Assembly (NCBI GenBank): GCA_002421995.1
Contig: DISP01000164.1
Coordinates: 5,734 to 21,938 of the forward strand
Direction of reading: 5' to 3'
Source of the DNA: Bacteroidales bacterium UBA6207
GTDB lineage: Bacteria; Bacteroidota; Bacteroidia; Bacteroidales; F082
Length of the DNA: 16,205 nt
The notes under the pieces are model-generated. The model did not search any database. It was given only the letters and a program-made list of their open reading frames with translations, and was not told the origin of the DNA. The position numbers and the translations under genes are program-made. Position 1 is the first letter of the stretch. Each line of letters opens with the position of its first letter. Below are positions 7,808 to 15,296 of the stretch, piece by piece.

Positions 7808-7829
7808 AGTTAGTTAATATTAACAAACA
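7808..7829. promoter_or_regulatory. Candidate TetR operator 2, before the exporter operon
   Basis: The left arm AGTTAGT (7808-7814) is identical to that of operator 1, and about 17 of 22 positions match when the two sites are aligned. Nine of its eleven symmetric base pairs hold. The central 12 bp (7813-7824, GTTAATATTAAC) form a perfect palindrome centred exactly where the dyad of operator 1 is centred. It sits between the cupin terminator and the exporter start codon (7836). No clear TAnnTTTG box is visible here, so the exporter promoter itself is not assigned; it probably overlaps this site. Confidence 0.6.
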
Positions 7830-7835
7830 TGACGA

Positions 7836-10115
7836 ATGAAAGAAAATAAAATGAAAACAATGGCCTGGCTGATCATATCGGTCAGCTTTTTGATCACCAT
7901 CTTTTTTGGATATCAGATCGTTCAAAAGTCGCGGATGGAAACCGATCTCGACAAGTACATGCCACAGGATCATCCGGCTTTTGTTTACAGCGACCAGGCT
8001 GAGGCGTGGTTTAATATCAAGGATGGGATTCTGATCGCAGTTGAAAACGAACAAGGAATCTACAACAGTGGCACCTTACAAAAAATAAAGGACATCACAC
8101 TTCAGCTGCAGGCTATGCCTGAGTTTGAAGCTGCTGATGTGGTTTCGCTTTTCACAGCCGACAACATTGTGGGCACGGAGGACGGCCTCGACGTGCGGTC
8201 TTTTTACAGGGAGGTGCCATCGTCAGCTGAAGTTTTGAAGAAACTTCAATCGGATGTTGAAACAAATGAGATGGTACACGGACGGCTTGTTTCGGAGAAA
8301 GGGAATGTGGCACTTGTAGTTGCTGCCCTCAATGATACCGCTTTTTCGATGGAGTTTTATCAAAATATACTTGCCTTCGCCCATTCTTTTGAGGGCCCTG
8401 AAAAGGTATATGTGGCAGGTGTTCCTGTTGTTGAAGGAACGATGGCATTTCTTGGACCAAAAGATATGAAGACGATGGTTCCCATTGTAGTTCTGGCAAT
8501 TGTTCTGGTGCTTTATACCGTGATGCGAAGTGTGCGAAACACCTTTTCAACGCTCATGGTCGTTTTGCTGAGTACAGTCTGGACTTTTGGGTTACTAGCT
8601 TTGCTCAATATTCCAATATACGCTGTTTCGATCATGATTCCGGTGATGCTGATTGCCATTGGCGTTGCCGACGGAATACATCTGTACAGTCATCTGGATT
8701 TATTTTTGATGGAAAACAAGGGTGCCACGAAAGTTCAGGCCATCACCAATATGCTGAAAAATATGTGGAAGCCGGTGATGATGACTTCGGTTACCACTGC
8801 GATCGGTTTTATTTCGCTTTTAACCTCCGAGGTGCTCCCTATTAAATATTTTGGCCTTTTCACAGCCTTCGGGGTGATGGCGGCCATGGTTTTTTCGTTG
8901 TTTCTCATCCCATCTTTCATTTTTGTTCTGGGAACAAAAAAGCAAAAAACACTGAAAACAAGGGATCAAAGCCACACGGGTTTTGGAGCTGATTTTGCAG
9001 TAAAGGTGCTCAAATATAAAGTGTTGGTTGTTTCAATTACTGTGATTCTTGGGGTAATTTCCGTTGTTGGTATCGGGAAAGTCTGGATTAACAGCAGCTT
9101 TCTCGAAAACTTTGAAAAGTCGAGCGATATTGTACAAACCGATGCTTTCATCAATCAATATTTTGGCGGAACGAGCACAATCAATGTAATACTAGAATCG
9201 GAAAATGAGGGTGTGATGACAAAGCATGAAACCCTTCAGCTTTTGAGTGAAATGCAGCTCAGTGTTGAGAAAGTGGAAAAAGTAGGCGGTTCGTTTTCGA
9301 TTGCCGACTATATCAAACGGATGAATAAAGTGATGCATGCCGATGATGAGCATTACAACAGCATACCTGATGACGATGAACTGATTGCTCAATACCTGTT
9401 GCTTTACGAGATGTCGGGTGACCCTGAAAATCTGTGGAAAGTGACCGACTACGACAGCAAAAAAGCCAACCTCACTTTCCAGCTGAAAAGCGACAATTCA
9501 AAAGAGTTGAAAAAGACCATTGAAGCCATCGAAATTTTTAAGCCCCGGCTCGAAGAACTGGGTATCAGCCTCAACTATGCCGGAAGTGGCTACAAAGCAT
9601 TGGTATTCACCGGTCTGATCCTTGAAGGTCAGATTAAAAGCCTCGTGATGTCGGTGATTATCATCATTCTTTTGATCACTCTGATGTTCAGGAAATTTAC
9701 CATCGGACTCATTGGTTCTGTTCCGGTAGTGCTCACTGCTTTGTTGAGTTTTGGTCTGATGGGCTTGTTGAACATCCCGTTGAGTACGACCACCGCGCTC
9801 ATTTCGAGCATCGCCGTTGGTATTGGTATCGACTATGCCATCCATTTTATGGAACGGTATAAAATTTATTCGCAGGAAACAGGAGATAAGCTTCTCACCA
9901 CCAAACTCACCATGTCGCATTCGGGCAGAGCCATCACATTCAATGCTGTGGTCGTCATACTGGGATTTCTGGTGTTGCTTTTTTCTGTCTTCCCGCCAAA
10001 CAGGTCGCTGGGAGCATTGGTTTCCTTCAATATGCTGACAAGTTTTGTTGCAACTGTGACCATCATGTACCTGCTTCTTTACAAATCCAACATCTTTTTT
10101 AAGAAGAAATCCTGA
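7836..10115 (+). CDS. RND superfamily exporter, MMPL family
   Basis: A 759-residue inner-membrane proton-driven transporter of the RND/MMPL type. It has the duplicated layout of the family: helix 1 at about residues 10-28, a periplasmic domain to 212, helices 2-6 (about 213-366), helix 7 (395-413), a second periplasmic domain (414-600) and helices 8-12 (601-748). The proton-relay helices carry conserved acidic residues: Asp279 in AIGVADGIHLYSH (helix 4) and Asp666 in VGIGIDYAIHFMERY (helix 10). The length fits the smaller members of the family, which move lipids or other hydrophobic molecules (HpnN and MmpL are relatives). It is followed by a LolA-like carrier and two outer-membrane barrels, so it is probably the pump of a cross-envelope route. 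Two ATG codons compete, at 7836 and 7851 (MKTMAW); I keep the first but the second is as good. Confidence 0.92.
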   Translation: MKENKMKTMAWLIISVSFLITIFFGYQIVQKSRMETDLDKYMPQDHPAFVYSDQAEAWFNIKDGILIAVENEQGIYNSGTLQKIKDITLQLQAMPEFEAADVVSLFTADNIVGTEDGLDVRSFYREVPSSAEVLKKLQSDVETNEMVHGRLVSEKGNVALVVAALNDTAFSMEFYQNILAFAHSFEGPEKVYVAGVPVVEGTMAFLGPKDMKTMVPIVVLAIVLVLYTVMRSVRNTFSTLMVVLLSTVWTFGLLALLNIPIYAVSIMIPVMLIAIGVADGIHLYSHLDLFLMENKGATKVQAITNMLKNMWKPVMMTSVTTAIGFISLLTSEVLPIKYFGLFTAFGVMAAMVFSLFLIPSFIFVLGTKKQKTLKTRDQSHTGFGADFAVKVLKYKVLVVSITVILGVISVVGIGKVWINSSFLENFEKSSDIVQTDAFINQYFGGTSTINVILESENEGVMTKHETLQLLSEMQLSVEKVEKVGGSFSIADYIKRMNKVMHADDEHYNSIPDDDELIAQYLLLYEMSGDPENLWKVTDYDSKKANLTFQLKSDNSKELKKTIEAIEIFKPRLEELGISLNYAGSGYKALVFTGLILEGQIKSLVMSVIIIILLITLMFRKFTIGLIGSVPVVLTALLSFGLMGLLNIPLSTTTALISSIAVGIGIDYAIHFMERYKIYSQETGDKLLTTKLTMSHSGRAITFNAVVVILGFLVLLFSVFPPNRSLGALVSFNMLTSFVATVTIMYLLLYKSNIFFKKKS

Positions 10116-10147
10116 GTTTTTTAGTCACTTGCTCACCTTTAATTGAA

Positions 10148-11080
10148 ATGAATCTCCGGCAAACCACAGCATTTTTCTCGGGTATCGCACTGATATCTGG
10201 AGGCATCATTCAGGCGCAGGACAATCAGGTGCTTGAAAATGATTTCTTCAGTGCTGTAAAAGCCAATCAAAAGGAAAGCTATGTTACTTTTTCCCAAGGT
10301 ATCGGCACGCTTGAATCACTGGTTTTTGAAGCCATGATAGCGCCCACATTTTTGTTGCGAACCAATGCCGATGCGCGATACGGAGCCACAATCTCAACAG
10401 GAATCCGCTTGAGAATGCAGGCGGAAGAATCGCTTCCTGTCAGAACCCCCGATTATATGCCGCAAATCACTTTTTACAGGCATGTGAAAGGGAGAGCTGC
10501 CCATGATCCCTTTTCAGGATATGTCTTTTTAACAATTGCCCATCATTCCAACGGACAGGACGGCGATTTCTTTTTGCCCGATGGGTCGGTAAACACCTTT
10601 AATGGAAATTTTTCGACCAATTATCTTGAGTCAGGCATATTTTTCAACCGGCGCATTGTTCCTTTTTCCAATACAACGGAGTATTTCAAAACTTCGCTGG
10701 AATGGCATCCAAAAATTGACATCAGTCCCGAACTCGATGGCAGATACGGCTTCCTTCGCTGGCACAACAGCCTCAAAATTTATAAGTTTTCGCTCAAAAG
10801 AATGAAAGCTCTGTTTGGGGGCAAGAGTCAGACCTGGCACAAAGTGCCGGCTGTTCAAACGACGCTGGGAACAACCTGGATTTTTGGAAAGCGCGGCGAA
10901 GCATCGTTTTTCGATCTCAAAGAACGCCTGAACCTGATGGTGAACATGGCTTACCGTCCCAAATTTCTGAAGGATGTAAGCTTGTTTGCAAGGTTTTATT
11001 CGGGCGAAGATTATTACAACATCTTCTATTTCAGAAGAATAACCTATTTGCAATTTGGTATTCAGGCATTTGCCTTTTAA
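10148..11080 (+). CDS. Outer-membrane beta-barrel with OMPLA-like HxSNG motif
   Basis: A 310-residue exported protein: a signal peptide ends at about residue 24 (GIIQAQ), many alternating polar/hydrophobic strands rich in aromatic residues follow, and the protein ends in Phe (QAFAF), as outer-membrane barrels do. Residues 130-136 read IAHHSNG, very close to the catalytic His-x-Ser-Asn-Gly of outer-membrane phospholipase A, with His132 and Ser134 as candidate catalytic residues. The catalytic Asn in OMPLA lies 12 residues after the Ser. Here the best candidate (Asn158, in STNYLES) lies 24 after, so the loop is longer or the Asn is a different one. PagL-type lipid A deacylases use a similar HxS motif but are much shorter. 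A phospholipase or lipid-binding barrel is the best reading. It begins 32 nt after the exporter stop, in the same operon. Confidence is good for the barrel, moderate for the enzyme. Confidence 0.65.
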   Translation: MNLRQTTAFFSGIALISGGIIQAQDNQVLENDFFSAVKANQKESYVTFSQGIGTLESLVFEAMIAPTFLLRTNADARYGATISTGIRLRMQAEESLPVRTPDYMPQITFYRHVKGRAAHDPFSGYVFLTIAHHSNGQDGDFFLPDGSVNTFNGNFSTNYLESGIFFNRRIVPFSNTTEYFKTSLEWHPKIDISPELDGRYGFLRWHNSLKIYKFSLKRMKALFGGKSQTWHKVPAVQTTLGTTWIFGKRGEASFFDLKERLNLMVNMAYRPKFLKDVSLFARFYSGEDYYNIFYFRRITYLQFGIQAFAF

Positions 11081-11121
11081 TAAAAGAATCATTCACCATT
11101 TTAAATTTAACATTGAATAAA

Positions 11122-11901
11122 ATGAAAAAATCACACTTCGCAGCATTCGTCGTGTTGGCAGGCCTGATAAGCCTGGCACAACCTGTTTGGTCACAAATGA
11201 ATGGAAAACAAATCATGGAAGCTGTTTATACCCGTCCGTCGGGAAGCGACCTTCAGGGTGATCTTACTATGACCCTTACTAACAAACAGGGTGATGAAAG
11301 GGTGCGGCAACTCAGACAGTTCATCACCGACAACGGAAGCATTGAGAAAACCCTGATGTTTTTTCTTTCTCCGGCCGATGTCCGCAACACCTCCTTCATG
11401 AGCTGGAGCTATGCCGATGGAAAAGACGATGATCAATGGATTTACCTGCCGGCACTTAAACGAACCAAAAGGATTTCGAGCGACAGCAAAGGAGATTATT
11501 TTATGGGATCAGATTTTACTTACGACGACTTGGGCGACCGCCATCCTGATGAAGACAATCACACCTTGCTCAGAGAGGAAAAACTGGGCAATTATGATTG
11601 CTTTGTGGTAGAAAGCACCTCCAAACAACCGGGTTATATGTATTCAAAAACCATCACCTGGGTGAACAAAGATAACTTTATCGGTTTGAAAAGGGAGTTT
11701 TATGATGAAGCAAAAATGCCGCTTAAAACCCTTTATATCCATAAGTTCGAAAAAATTAACAGTTTTTGGACCATCCTTGAGACCGAGATGGTTAACACCC
11801 AAAAAAACCACCGCACCAAAATGGTTTTCTCCAATGTGAAAATCAATCAGGGTATTCCCGACAATAAGTTCACCGAACGCAGCATGACACTCGGACAATA
11901 A
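11122..11901 (+). CDS. LolA-like outer membrane lipoprotein-sorting protein
   Basis: A 259-residue periplasmic protein of the family annotated 'outer membrane lipoprotein-sorting protein' (LolA/LolB-like fold). A signal peptide ends near residue 25 (SLAQPVWSQ). The family core is visible at about residues 105-138: QWIYLPALKRTKRISS followed by YFMGSDFTYDDL, in an otherwise beta-rich sequence. Such proteins form a half-barrel with a hydrophobic cavity and are known to sit next to MMPL-type pumps. The likely role is to accept a lipid or lipidated cargo from the exporter encoded two genes upstream and carry it to the outer membrane. The ATG at 11122 is chosen; an in-frame TTG 9 nt upstream is less likely. 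It starts 41 nt after the barrel gene. The cargo cannot be told from the sequence. Confidence 0.88.
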   Translation: MKKSHFAAFVVLAGLISLAQPVWSQMNGKQIMEAVYTRPSGSDLQGDLTMTLTNKQGDERVRQLRQFITDNGSIEKTLMFFLSPADVRNTSFMSWSYADGKDDDQWIYLPALKRTKRISSDSKGDYFMGSDFTYDDLGDRHPDEDNHTLLREEKLGNYDCFVVESTSKQPGYMYSKTITWVNKDNFIGLKREFYDEAKMPLKTLYIHKFEKINSFWTILETEMVNTQKNHRTKMVFSNVKINQGIPDNKFTERSMTLGQ

Positions 11902-11905
11902 TGAT

Positions 11906-11981
11906 AACCTTTTTGGAGTGTGCTGTTTCTGATGAATTTGATTCGGAAATCAAAAGGTTTTTCTGAAGAAGCAGCCACTCC
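11906..11981 (+). other. Structured intercistronic RNA with competing stems
   Basis: The 99-nt spacer between the LolA-like and DUF1302-like genes can fold strongly. An outer 15-bp stem pairs 11915-11930 with 11967-11981 (one bulged T, one G-T wobble; GGAGTG with CACTCC, GCTG with CAGC, TTTCT with AGAAG). Inside it a 7-bp stem, TTTGATT (11937-11943) with AATCAAA (11948-11954), has the loop CGGA. A competing perfect 8-bp pair joins AACCTTTT (11906-11913) to AAAAGGTT (11952-11959) and would exclude the inner stem. It could tune expression or transcript stability inside the operon, or be a processing site. The trailing T-run is too poor for a clear terminator. Confidence 0.5.
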
Positions 11982-12000
11982 TTTCTAAACTTACAAGCTT

Positions 12001-13248
12001 ATGAAGCGGATATTTTTTCTTACGGTCTTTTGGCTGTTGGTTACCGACACCAAAACTATTGCTCAAAATGAAGGCGTGCCACTCAGTTTTTCGGGTTACG
12101 TCAGGAACTACACCGGACTGCTTACCGAAAGTCCAAATGATTTTTCGATTATACAGAACACACTTAACCTGAATATTGAGCACCACACAGAGACGGTCGG
12201 AATGAAGGTAAACCCATATTTGTATCATTATTTCGACAGAGAATTGGAGCTGGGCCTGCGGGAGGCGTATCTGGATCTCTATTTCAAAAATTTCGACCTC
12301 AGGATTGGCAAGCAGCAGATTATCTGGGGCAAGGCGGAGGGTGTCTTTATCACCGATGTGGTTTCCCCCAAAGACTTACGTGAGTTTCTTCTTCCTGATT
12401 TTGATGAAATCAGAACAGGCATCACTGCTGTTAAAGCAAATTACTATCTGGGAAATAATACGCTTGAAGCGGTTTGGTCGCCTGTTTTTACTCCTACACA
12501 AATGCCTGAATCCGGATCAGTTTGGTCACCTGAATTGGAATTTTCACTTCCTCCGGTGTTCGACTACAGTCTGGCTGTCACAAAAGCTTCACTCGAAAAC
12601 AGTGAATTGTTTTTGAGGTTCTCTGCCATGGGGTCAAAAATGGATTACGAAATTGTGGGAGGCACCTTTTTTTATGATGATCCTGCTATGCGCATCTCTC
12701 CGATAATCAACCCTGTGAGCATGCAGCCAACAGGATTGCTGGTGGCACCGGAGTATCACCGGGTTGCCATGGCCGGTGGAAGTATGAGTCTTCCTTTGAA
12801 TGCTGTGGTACTGAGAGCGGAAGGCGCTTTTTATTCAGGCCGGAATTTTCATACCTCGAAACCCGGTGTTTCGGGTTCCCTGGTTGAAAAGGAGAATTTG
12901 CATTACATGGCTGGCATGGATTATACCCTGTTTGGTGTAAAACTGAGCGCGCAGTTTATTCAGGAATTTATCCTTGAATATGAGCAAGGAATTCAAAATG
13001 AGGAGTTTGAAACCACGATGACCTTCCTTGCCAAAAAAGACTTTCTACGCGAGAAGCTATGGGTGGAGTTGTTTGGTTATGTAGGTCTCAATACTTCGGA
13101 CGCTTTGGTACGGCCAAAGTTGAGTTATTCTTTTGCTGATGGGTTTGATATTCAGGCAGGTGCCAATTTATTTTTGGGCAATAAGGGTCGCTTTGGGCAG
13201 TATGACAAGAATGATATGGTGTATTTAAAATTCAAATACAGTTTCTGA
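12001..13248 (+). CDS. DUF1302-like outer-membrane protein
   Basis: A 415-residue outer-membrane beta-barrel. It has a signal peptide (MKRIFFLTVFWLLVTDTKTI, then AQ at 21-22), many amphipathic strands and a C-terminal Phe (KFKYSF), the usual barrel signature. Residues 88-130 carry the DUF1302 hallmark: REAYLDLYF, RIGKQQIIWGKAEGVFITD and VVSPKDLREF. DUF1302 proteins are known in other phyla next to an MMPL-type RND pump and a DUF1329 protein, itself LolA-like. The same trio is rebuilt here with the PF17131-type carrier, which supports an outer-membrane exit or docking role in the export system. The ATG follows the structured 99-nt spacer. Its stop codon overlaps the start of the next tetR gene by one base, so the two are translated together. 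A general porin is the alternative. Confidence 0.82.
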   Translation: MKRIFFLTVFWLLVTDTKTIAQNEGVPLSFSGYVRNYTGLLTESPNDFSIIQNTLNLNIEHHTETVGMKVNPYLYHYFDRELELGLREAYLDLYFKNFDLRIGKQQIIWGKAEGVFITDVVSPKDLREFLLPDFDEIRTGITAVKANYYLGNNTLEAVWSPVFTPTQMPESGSVWSPELEFSLPPVFDYSLAVTKASLENSELFLRFSAMGSKMDYEIVGGTFFYDDPAMRISPIINPVSMQPTGLLVAPEYHRVAMAGGSMSLPLNAVVLRAEGAFYSGRNFHTSKPGVSGSLVEKENLHYMAGMDYTLFGVKLSAQFIQEFILEYEQGIQNEEFETTMTFLAKKDFLREKLWVELFGYVGLNTSDALVRPKLSYSFADGFDIQAGANLFLGNKGRFGQYDKNDMVYLKFKYSF

Positions 13249-13682
13249 TGGAAACTTCAAAACGTATTTACCTGGCTGCTCGGCGCGAATTTCTGATGTA
13301 TGGCTATCATGCCTCCAGTCTCAACCGGATTGCCGGTGAGGCAGGCGTGCTCAAGCCTTCCATTCATTATTATTTCCGAACCAAAAAGATCTTGTATGAG
13401 GCTTTTGTTACAGAACTGGTGACAGAATTTTTTGATAAAAATGATGAAATGCAGTCATTTTACTATCATAGGAAATCTGATTACGTTTGGTTTTTGTTAA
13501 CAGAGATGCACAACAATCGTCCGATGTTGCTCGAAATGCTAAACAAAATTGACCGCAAAGAATGGAAAACCATCCTCATTGAGTTTTTTTTGGCCGAGCA
13601 TCAATCCCTTACCATGATATTTAAAATAACAGGTCAGTCATTGTTTAGCTTAAACACAAAGTTGCCGGTGCTCAGTGAATAA
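13248..13682 (+). CDS. Short TetR family regulator, coupled to the DUF1302-like gene
   Basis: A 144-residue TetR-type protein. The helix-turn-helix domain is complete: AARREFLMYGYHASSLNRIA, then GEAGVLKPSIHYYFRTKKILYEAF across residues 10-52 (given here as two pieces). The C-terminal domain is only about 92 residues, against roughly 140 in most TetR proteins, and ends FSLNTKLPVLSE. It may be a naturally short form or have lost its C-terminus. I see no frameshift restoring homology in the 25 nt left before the convergent gene. Its ATG (13248-13250) overlaps the preceding TGA (13246-13248), so it depends on translation of the export operon and could give feedback on it. Its DNA target is unknown; the operon's dyads may belong to the other TetR or to both. 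Confidence 0.82.
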   Translation: METSKRIYLAARREFLMYGYHASSLNRIAGEAGVLKPSIHYYFRTKKILYEAFVTELVTEFFDKNDEMQSFYYHRKSDYVWFLLTEMHNNRPMLLEMLNKIDRKEWKTILIEFFLAEHQSLTMIFKITGQSLFSLNTKLPVLSE

Positions 13683-13707
13683 GGCTACTGCCAAAAACCA
13701 TGACAAC

Positions 13708-14559
13708 TTAGATTCCCAAAACATCCAGGTGTGCCAGATGTGCCTTATCCATTTCAAATGACAAAGCTTCGATGTTTTCCAGGATATGCGCTTTACTACT
13801 CATCTTAGGTATAGCCATCATTAGCGGCTTGCTTAAAAGCCAGTTAAGAGCGATTTGAAAAGGCGTTTTATTATATTTTTGTGCTAATGCAACGAGCAAA
13901 TGATGCGTGGATGCTTCTATTTTTCCTTTCATCACCGGACGCCAGGCCGTGATGCTGATGCCGTTTTTCAGACAGAAGGGAATGATTTCGGATTCAACAT
14001 TTTGGTTGTAGCTGGCATTGTTTCGAGTGAAGAGATTGTACTCCAACTGATTGGTAATGATGGGGGCGTCAGTGTAAAATCCAATTTCCCTGATGAGTTC
14101 AACCGGAAAATTACTCAGTCCAAAGTAACGGATTACCTGATCGTCGAGCAATTTGTTGATGGCACTGATGGTTTGGCTGATTGGTGTGGCGGGATTGGGC
14201 CAATGCAGAAGAAGCAGGTCAATCTGATCAATGCCAAGCCTGTTTTTGCTGGCTTTGACCGAGCGAAGCACCTCGCCAAACTGTAGATTGTCGCCCGAAA
14301 CCTTTGTTGTAATAAAATATTGATCGCGTTTGAAGTTCCGGATGGCCTCACCAACAAGCTGCTCGGTGTGTCCTGCGCCATAAATGGCTGCGGTGTCAAT
14401 ATGCTTAATACCATATCCTATGGCAGTTTCTATTGCTTCGATCCACTTTTTGTCCTCACTGAGCTCAGGTGCTTGTCGTCCGCCCATTTCCCAGGTGCCA
14501 AGTCCCAGAACCGGCATCGAAACCGTATTGTGAATCAGAATTTCAGGTATTTTATTCAT
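13708..14559 (-). CDS. Aldo/keto reductase
   Basis: A 283-residue NAD(P)H-dependent aldo/keto reductase, about the normal length, cytoplasmic. The catalytic tetrad is visible: Asp55 and Tyr60 (HIDTAAIYGAG), Lys86 (FITTKV) and His119 (LLLHWPNP). The TIM-barrel layout continues with YFGLSNF, the QLEYNLF strand and the C-terminal cofactor segment MAIPKMSSKAHILEN. It reduces an aldehyde or ketone to an alcohol; the natural substrate cannot be read from the sequence. It lies 79 nt downstream of the class II aldolase gene on the same strand, so it might reduce the aldehyde released there. No clear TAnnTTTG promoter is seen in the 79-nt gap. It converges on the short tetR gene with 25 nt between stops and no hairpin. 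Confidence 0.9.
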   Translation of the reverse strand: MNKIPEILIHNTVSMPVLGLGTWEMGGRQAPELSEDKKWIEAIETAIGYGIKHIDTAAIYGAGHTEQLVGEAIRNFKRDQYFITTKVSGDNLQFGEVLRSVKASKNRLGIDQIDLLLLHWPNPATPISQTISAINKLLDDQVIRYFGLSNFPVELIREIGFYTDAPIITNQLEYNLFTRNNASYNQNVESEIIPFCLKNGISITAWRPVMKGKIEASTHHLLVALAQKYNKTPFQIALNWLLSKPLMMAIPKMSSKAHILENIEALSFEMDKAHLAHLDVLGI

Positions 14560-14638
14560 CTGTAGCGTATTAAAATGTCAAAAAAGAATCGGGTATTGAA
14601 AATTTCACTCATGTTTGATGGTATTATTCCTGGAAATT

Positions 14639-15286
14639 TCATAATCCGATGATTTTGGTGATGGCTTGGATTTGCATTGGTGTCAGTTCGGTTTGCTGAC
14701 CTGATAGCTTGCTCAAAATATGGATTTTTGCTGCGTTTTCAAGCACTTCAACCCTGTCGAATGCTTCGGTGAGCGATTGTCCAACAGCCAGAACGCCATG
14801 GTTATCCATCACCACAACAGCCGCATTTGCGATTGCATTGGATACTGTTTGTGCAAGCCCGGCAGTTCCCATCAATGCATAATCAGCCCGGGCTACTTCA
14901 CCCAGAACAGCCCATGCCTCAGCGGTGAGCCTGGTGTTGATATTTTGATGGCTCACCGAAAATGAGCTTGAAACCGGCGGATGTGCATGAACGATTGCAG
15001 AAACATTGGGGCGGGCTGAATAAATGGCGAGATGCATGGCTGTTTCCATGCTGATCTTCAGTTTTTTATCCAATTGATATCCCGCCGGGTTCAAAACACA
15101 TATGTCGGCTGCTTTCATACGGCCTTTGTCTGTTTGGGAAGCCGTAATGAGGACAAAATCTTGGAATCTGACACTGATATTCCCGCCAAAAGTTGTTGTG
15201 AGCCCGCGTTTGTATAGCCTGCGCATGAAATAGGCGATTTCTTTTTTGAGCGTTTTTATTTCTTTTGATTCAATTTGTGAGTTCAT
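14639..15286 (-). CDS. Class II aldolase, fuculose-phosphate-aldolase type (candidate Ald2 of MTA/5'-dAdo salvage)
   Basis: A 215-residue zinc-dependent class II aldolase/adducin-family protein. The zinc ligands are visible as His100 and His102 (IVHAHPP) and His163 (DNHGVLA), with the catalytic Glu81 (SMETAMH). The segment GEVARADYALMGT matches FucA's region ending PYATFGT, including its Tyr, better than the GxExxK-type segment of methylthioribulose-phosphate dehydratase (MtnB). The gene begins 10 nt after the mtnA stop. Together these point to cleavage of methylthioribulose- or 5-deoxyribulose-1-phosphate into DHAP and an aldehyde, the DHAP shunt known from Rhodospirillum rubrum and some E. 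coli. A dehydratase role (MtnB) or fuculose/rhamnulose phosphate cleavage remain possible. The ATG at 15286 is the first in frame. Confidence 0.78.
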   Translation of the reverse strand: MNSQIESKEIKTLKKEIAYFMRRLYKRGLTTTFGGNISVRFQDFVLITASQTDKGRMKAADICVLNPAGYQLDKKLKISMETAMHLAIYSARPNVSAIVHAHPPVSSSFSVSHQNINTRLTAEAWAVLGEVARADYALMGTAGLAQTVSNAIANAAVVVMDNHGVLAVGQSLTEAFDRVEVLENAAKIHILSKLSGQQTELTPMQIQAITKIIGL

Positions 15287-15296
15287 CCGATTCAGC

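Noticed and set aside
7829..7849. Six-codon reading frame (MTNERK) overlapping the exporter start
   Set aside because: A leader peptide is possible, but the frame is too short to tell from chance in an AT-rich start region and has no repeated regulatory codons.
10148..11080. Assignment as a PagL lipid A deacylase
   Set aside because: The HxSN motif is similar, but PagL proteins are around 170 residues with an eight-strand barrel, whereas this protein is 310 residues long; OMPLA-like fits better.
10631..11092. Open frame of 153 codons on the minus strand inside the barrel gene
   Set aside because: It is antisense to a gene with signal peptide, barrel pattern and operon context; its own translation shows no domain.
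13683..13707. Terminator between the convergent tetR and aldo/keto reductase genes
   Set aside because: The 25 nt contain no inverted repeat or T-run able to form a hairpin terminator on either strand.
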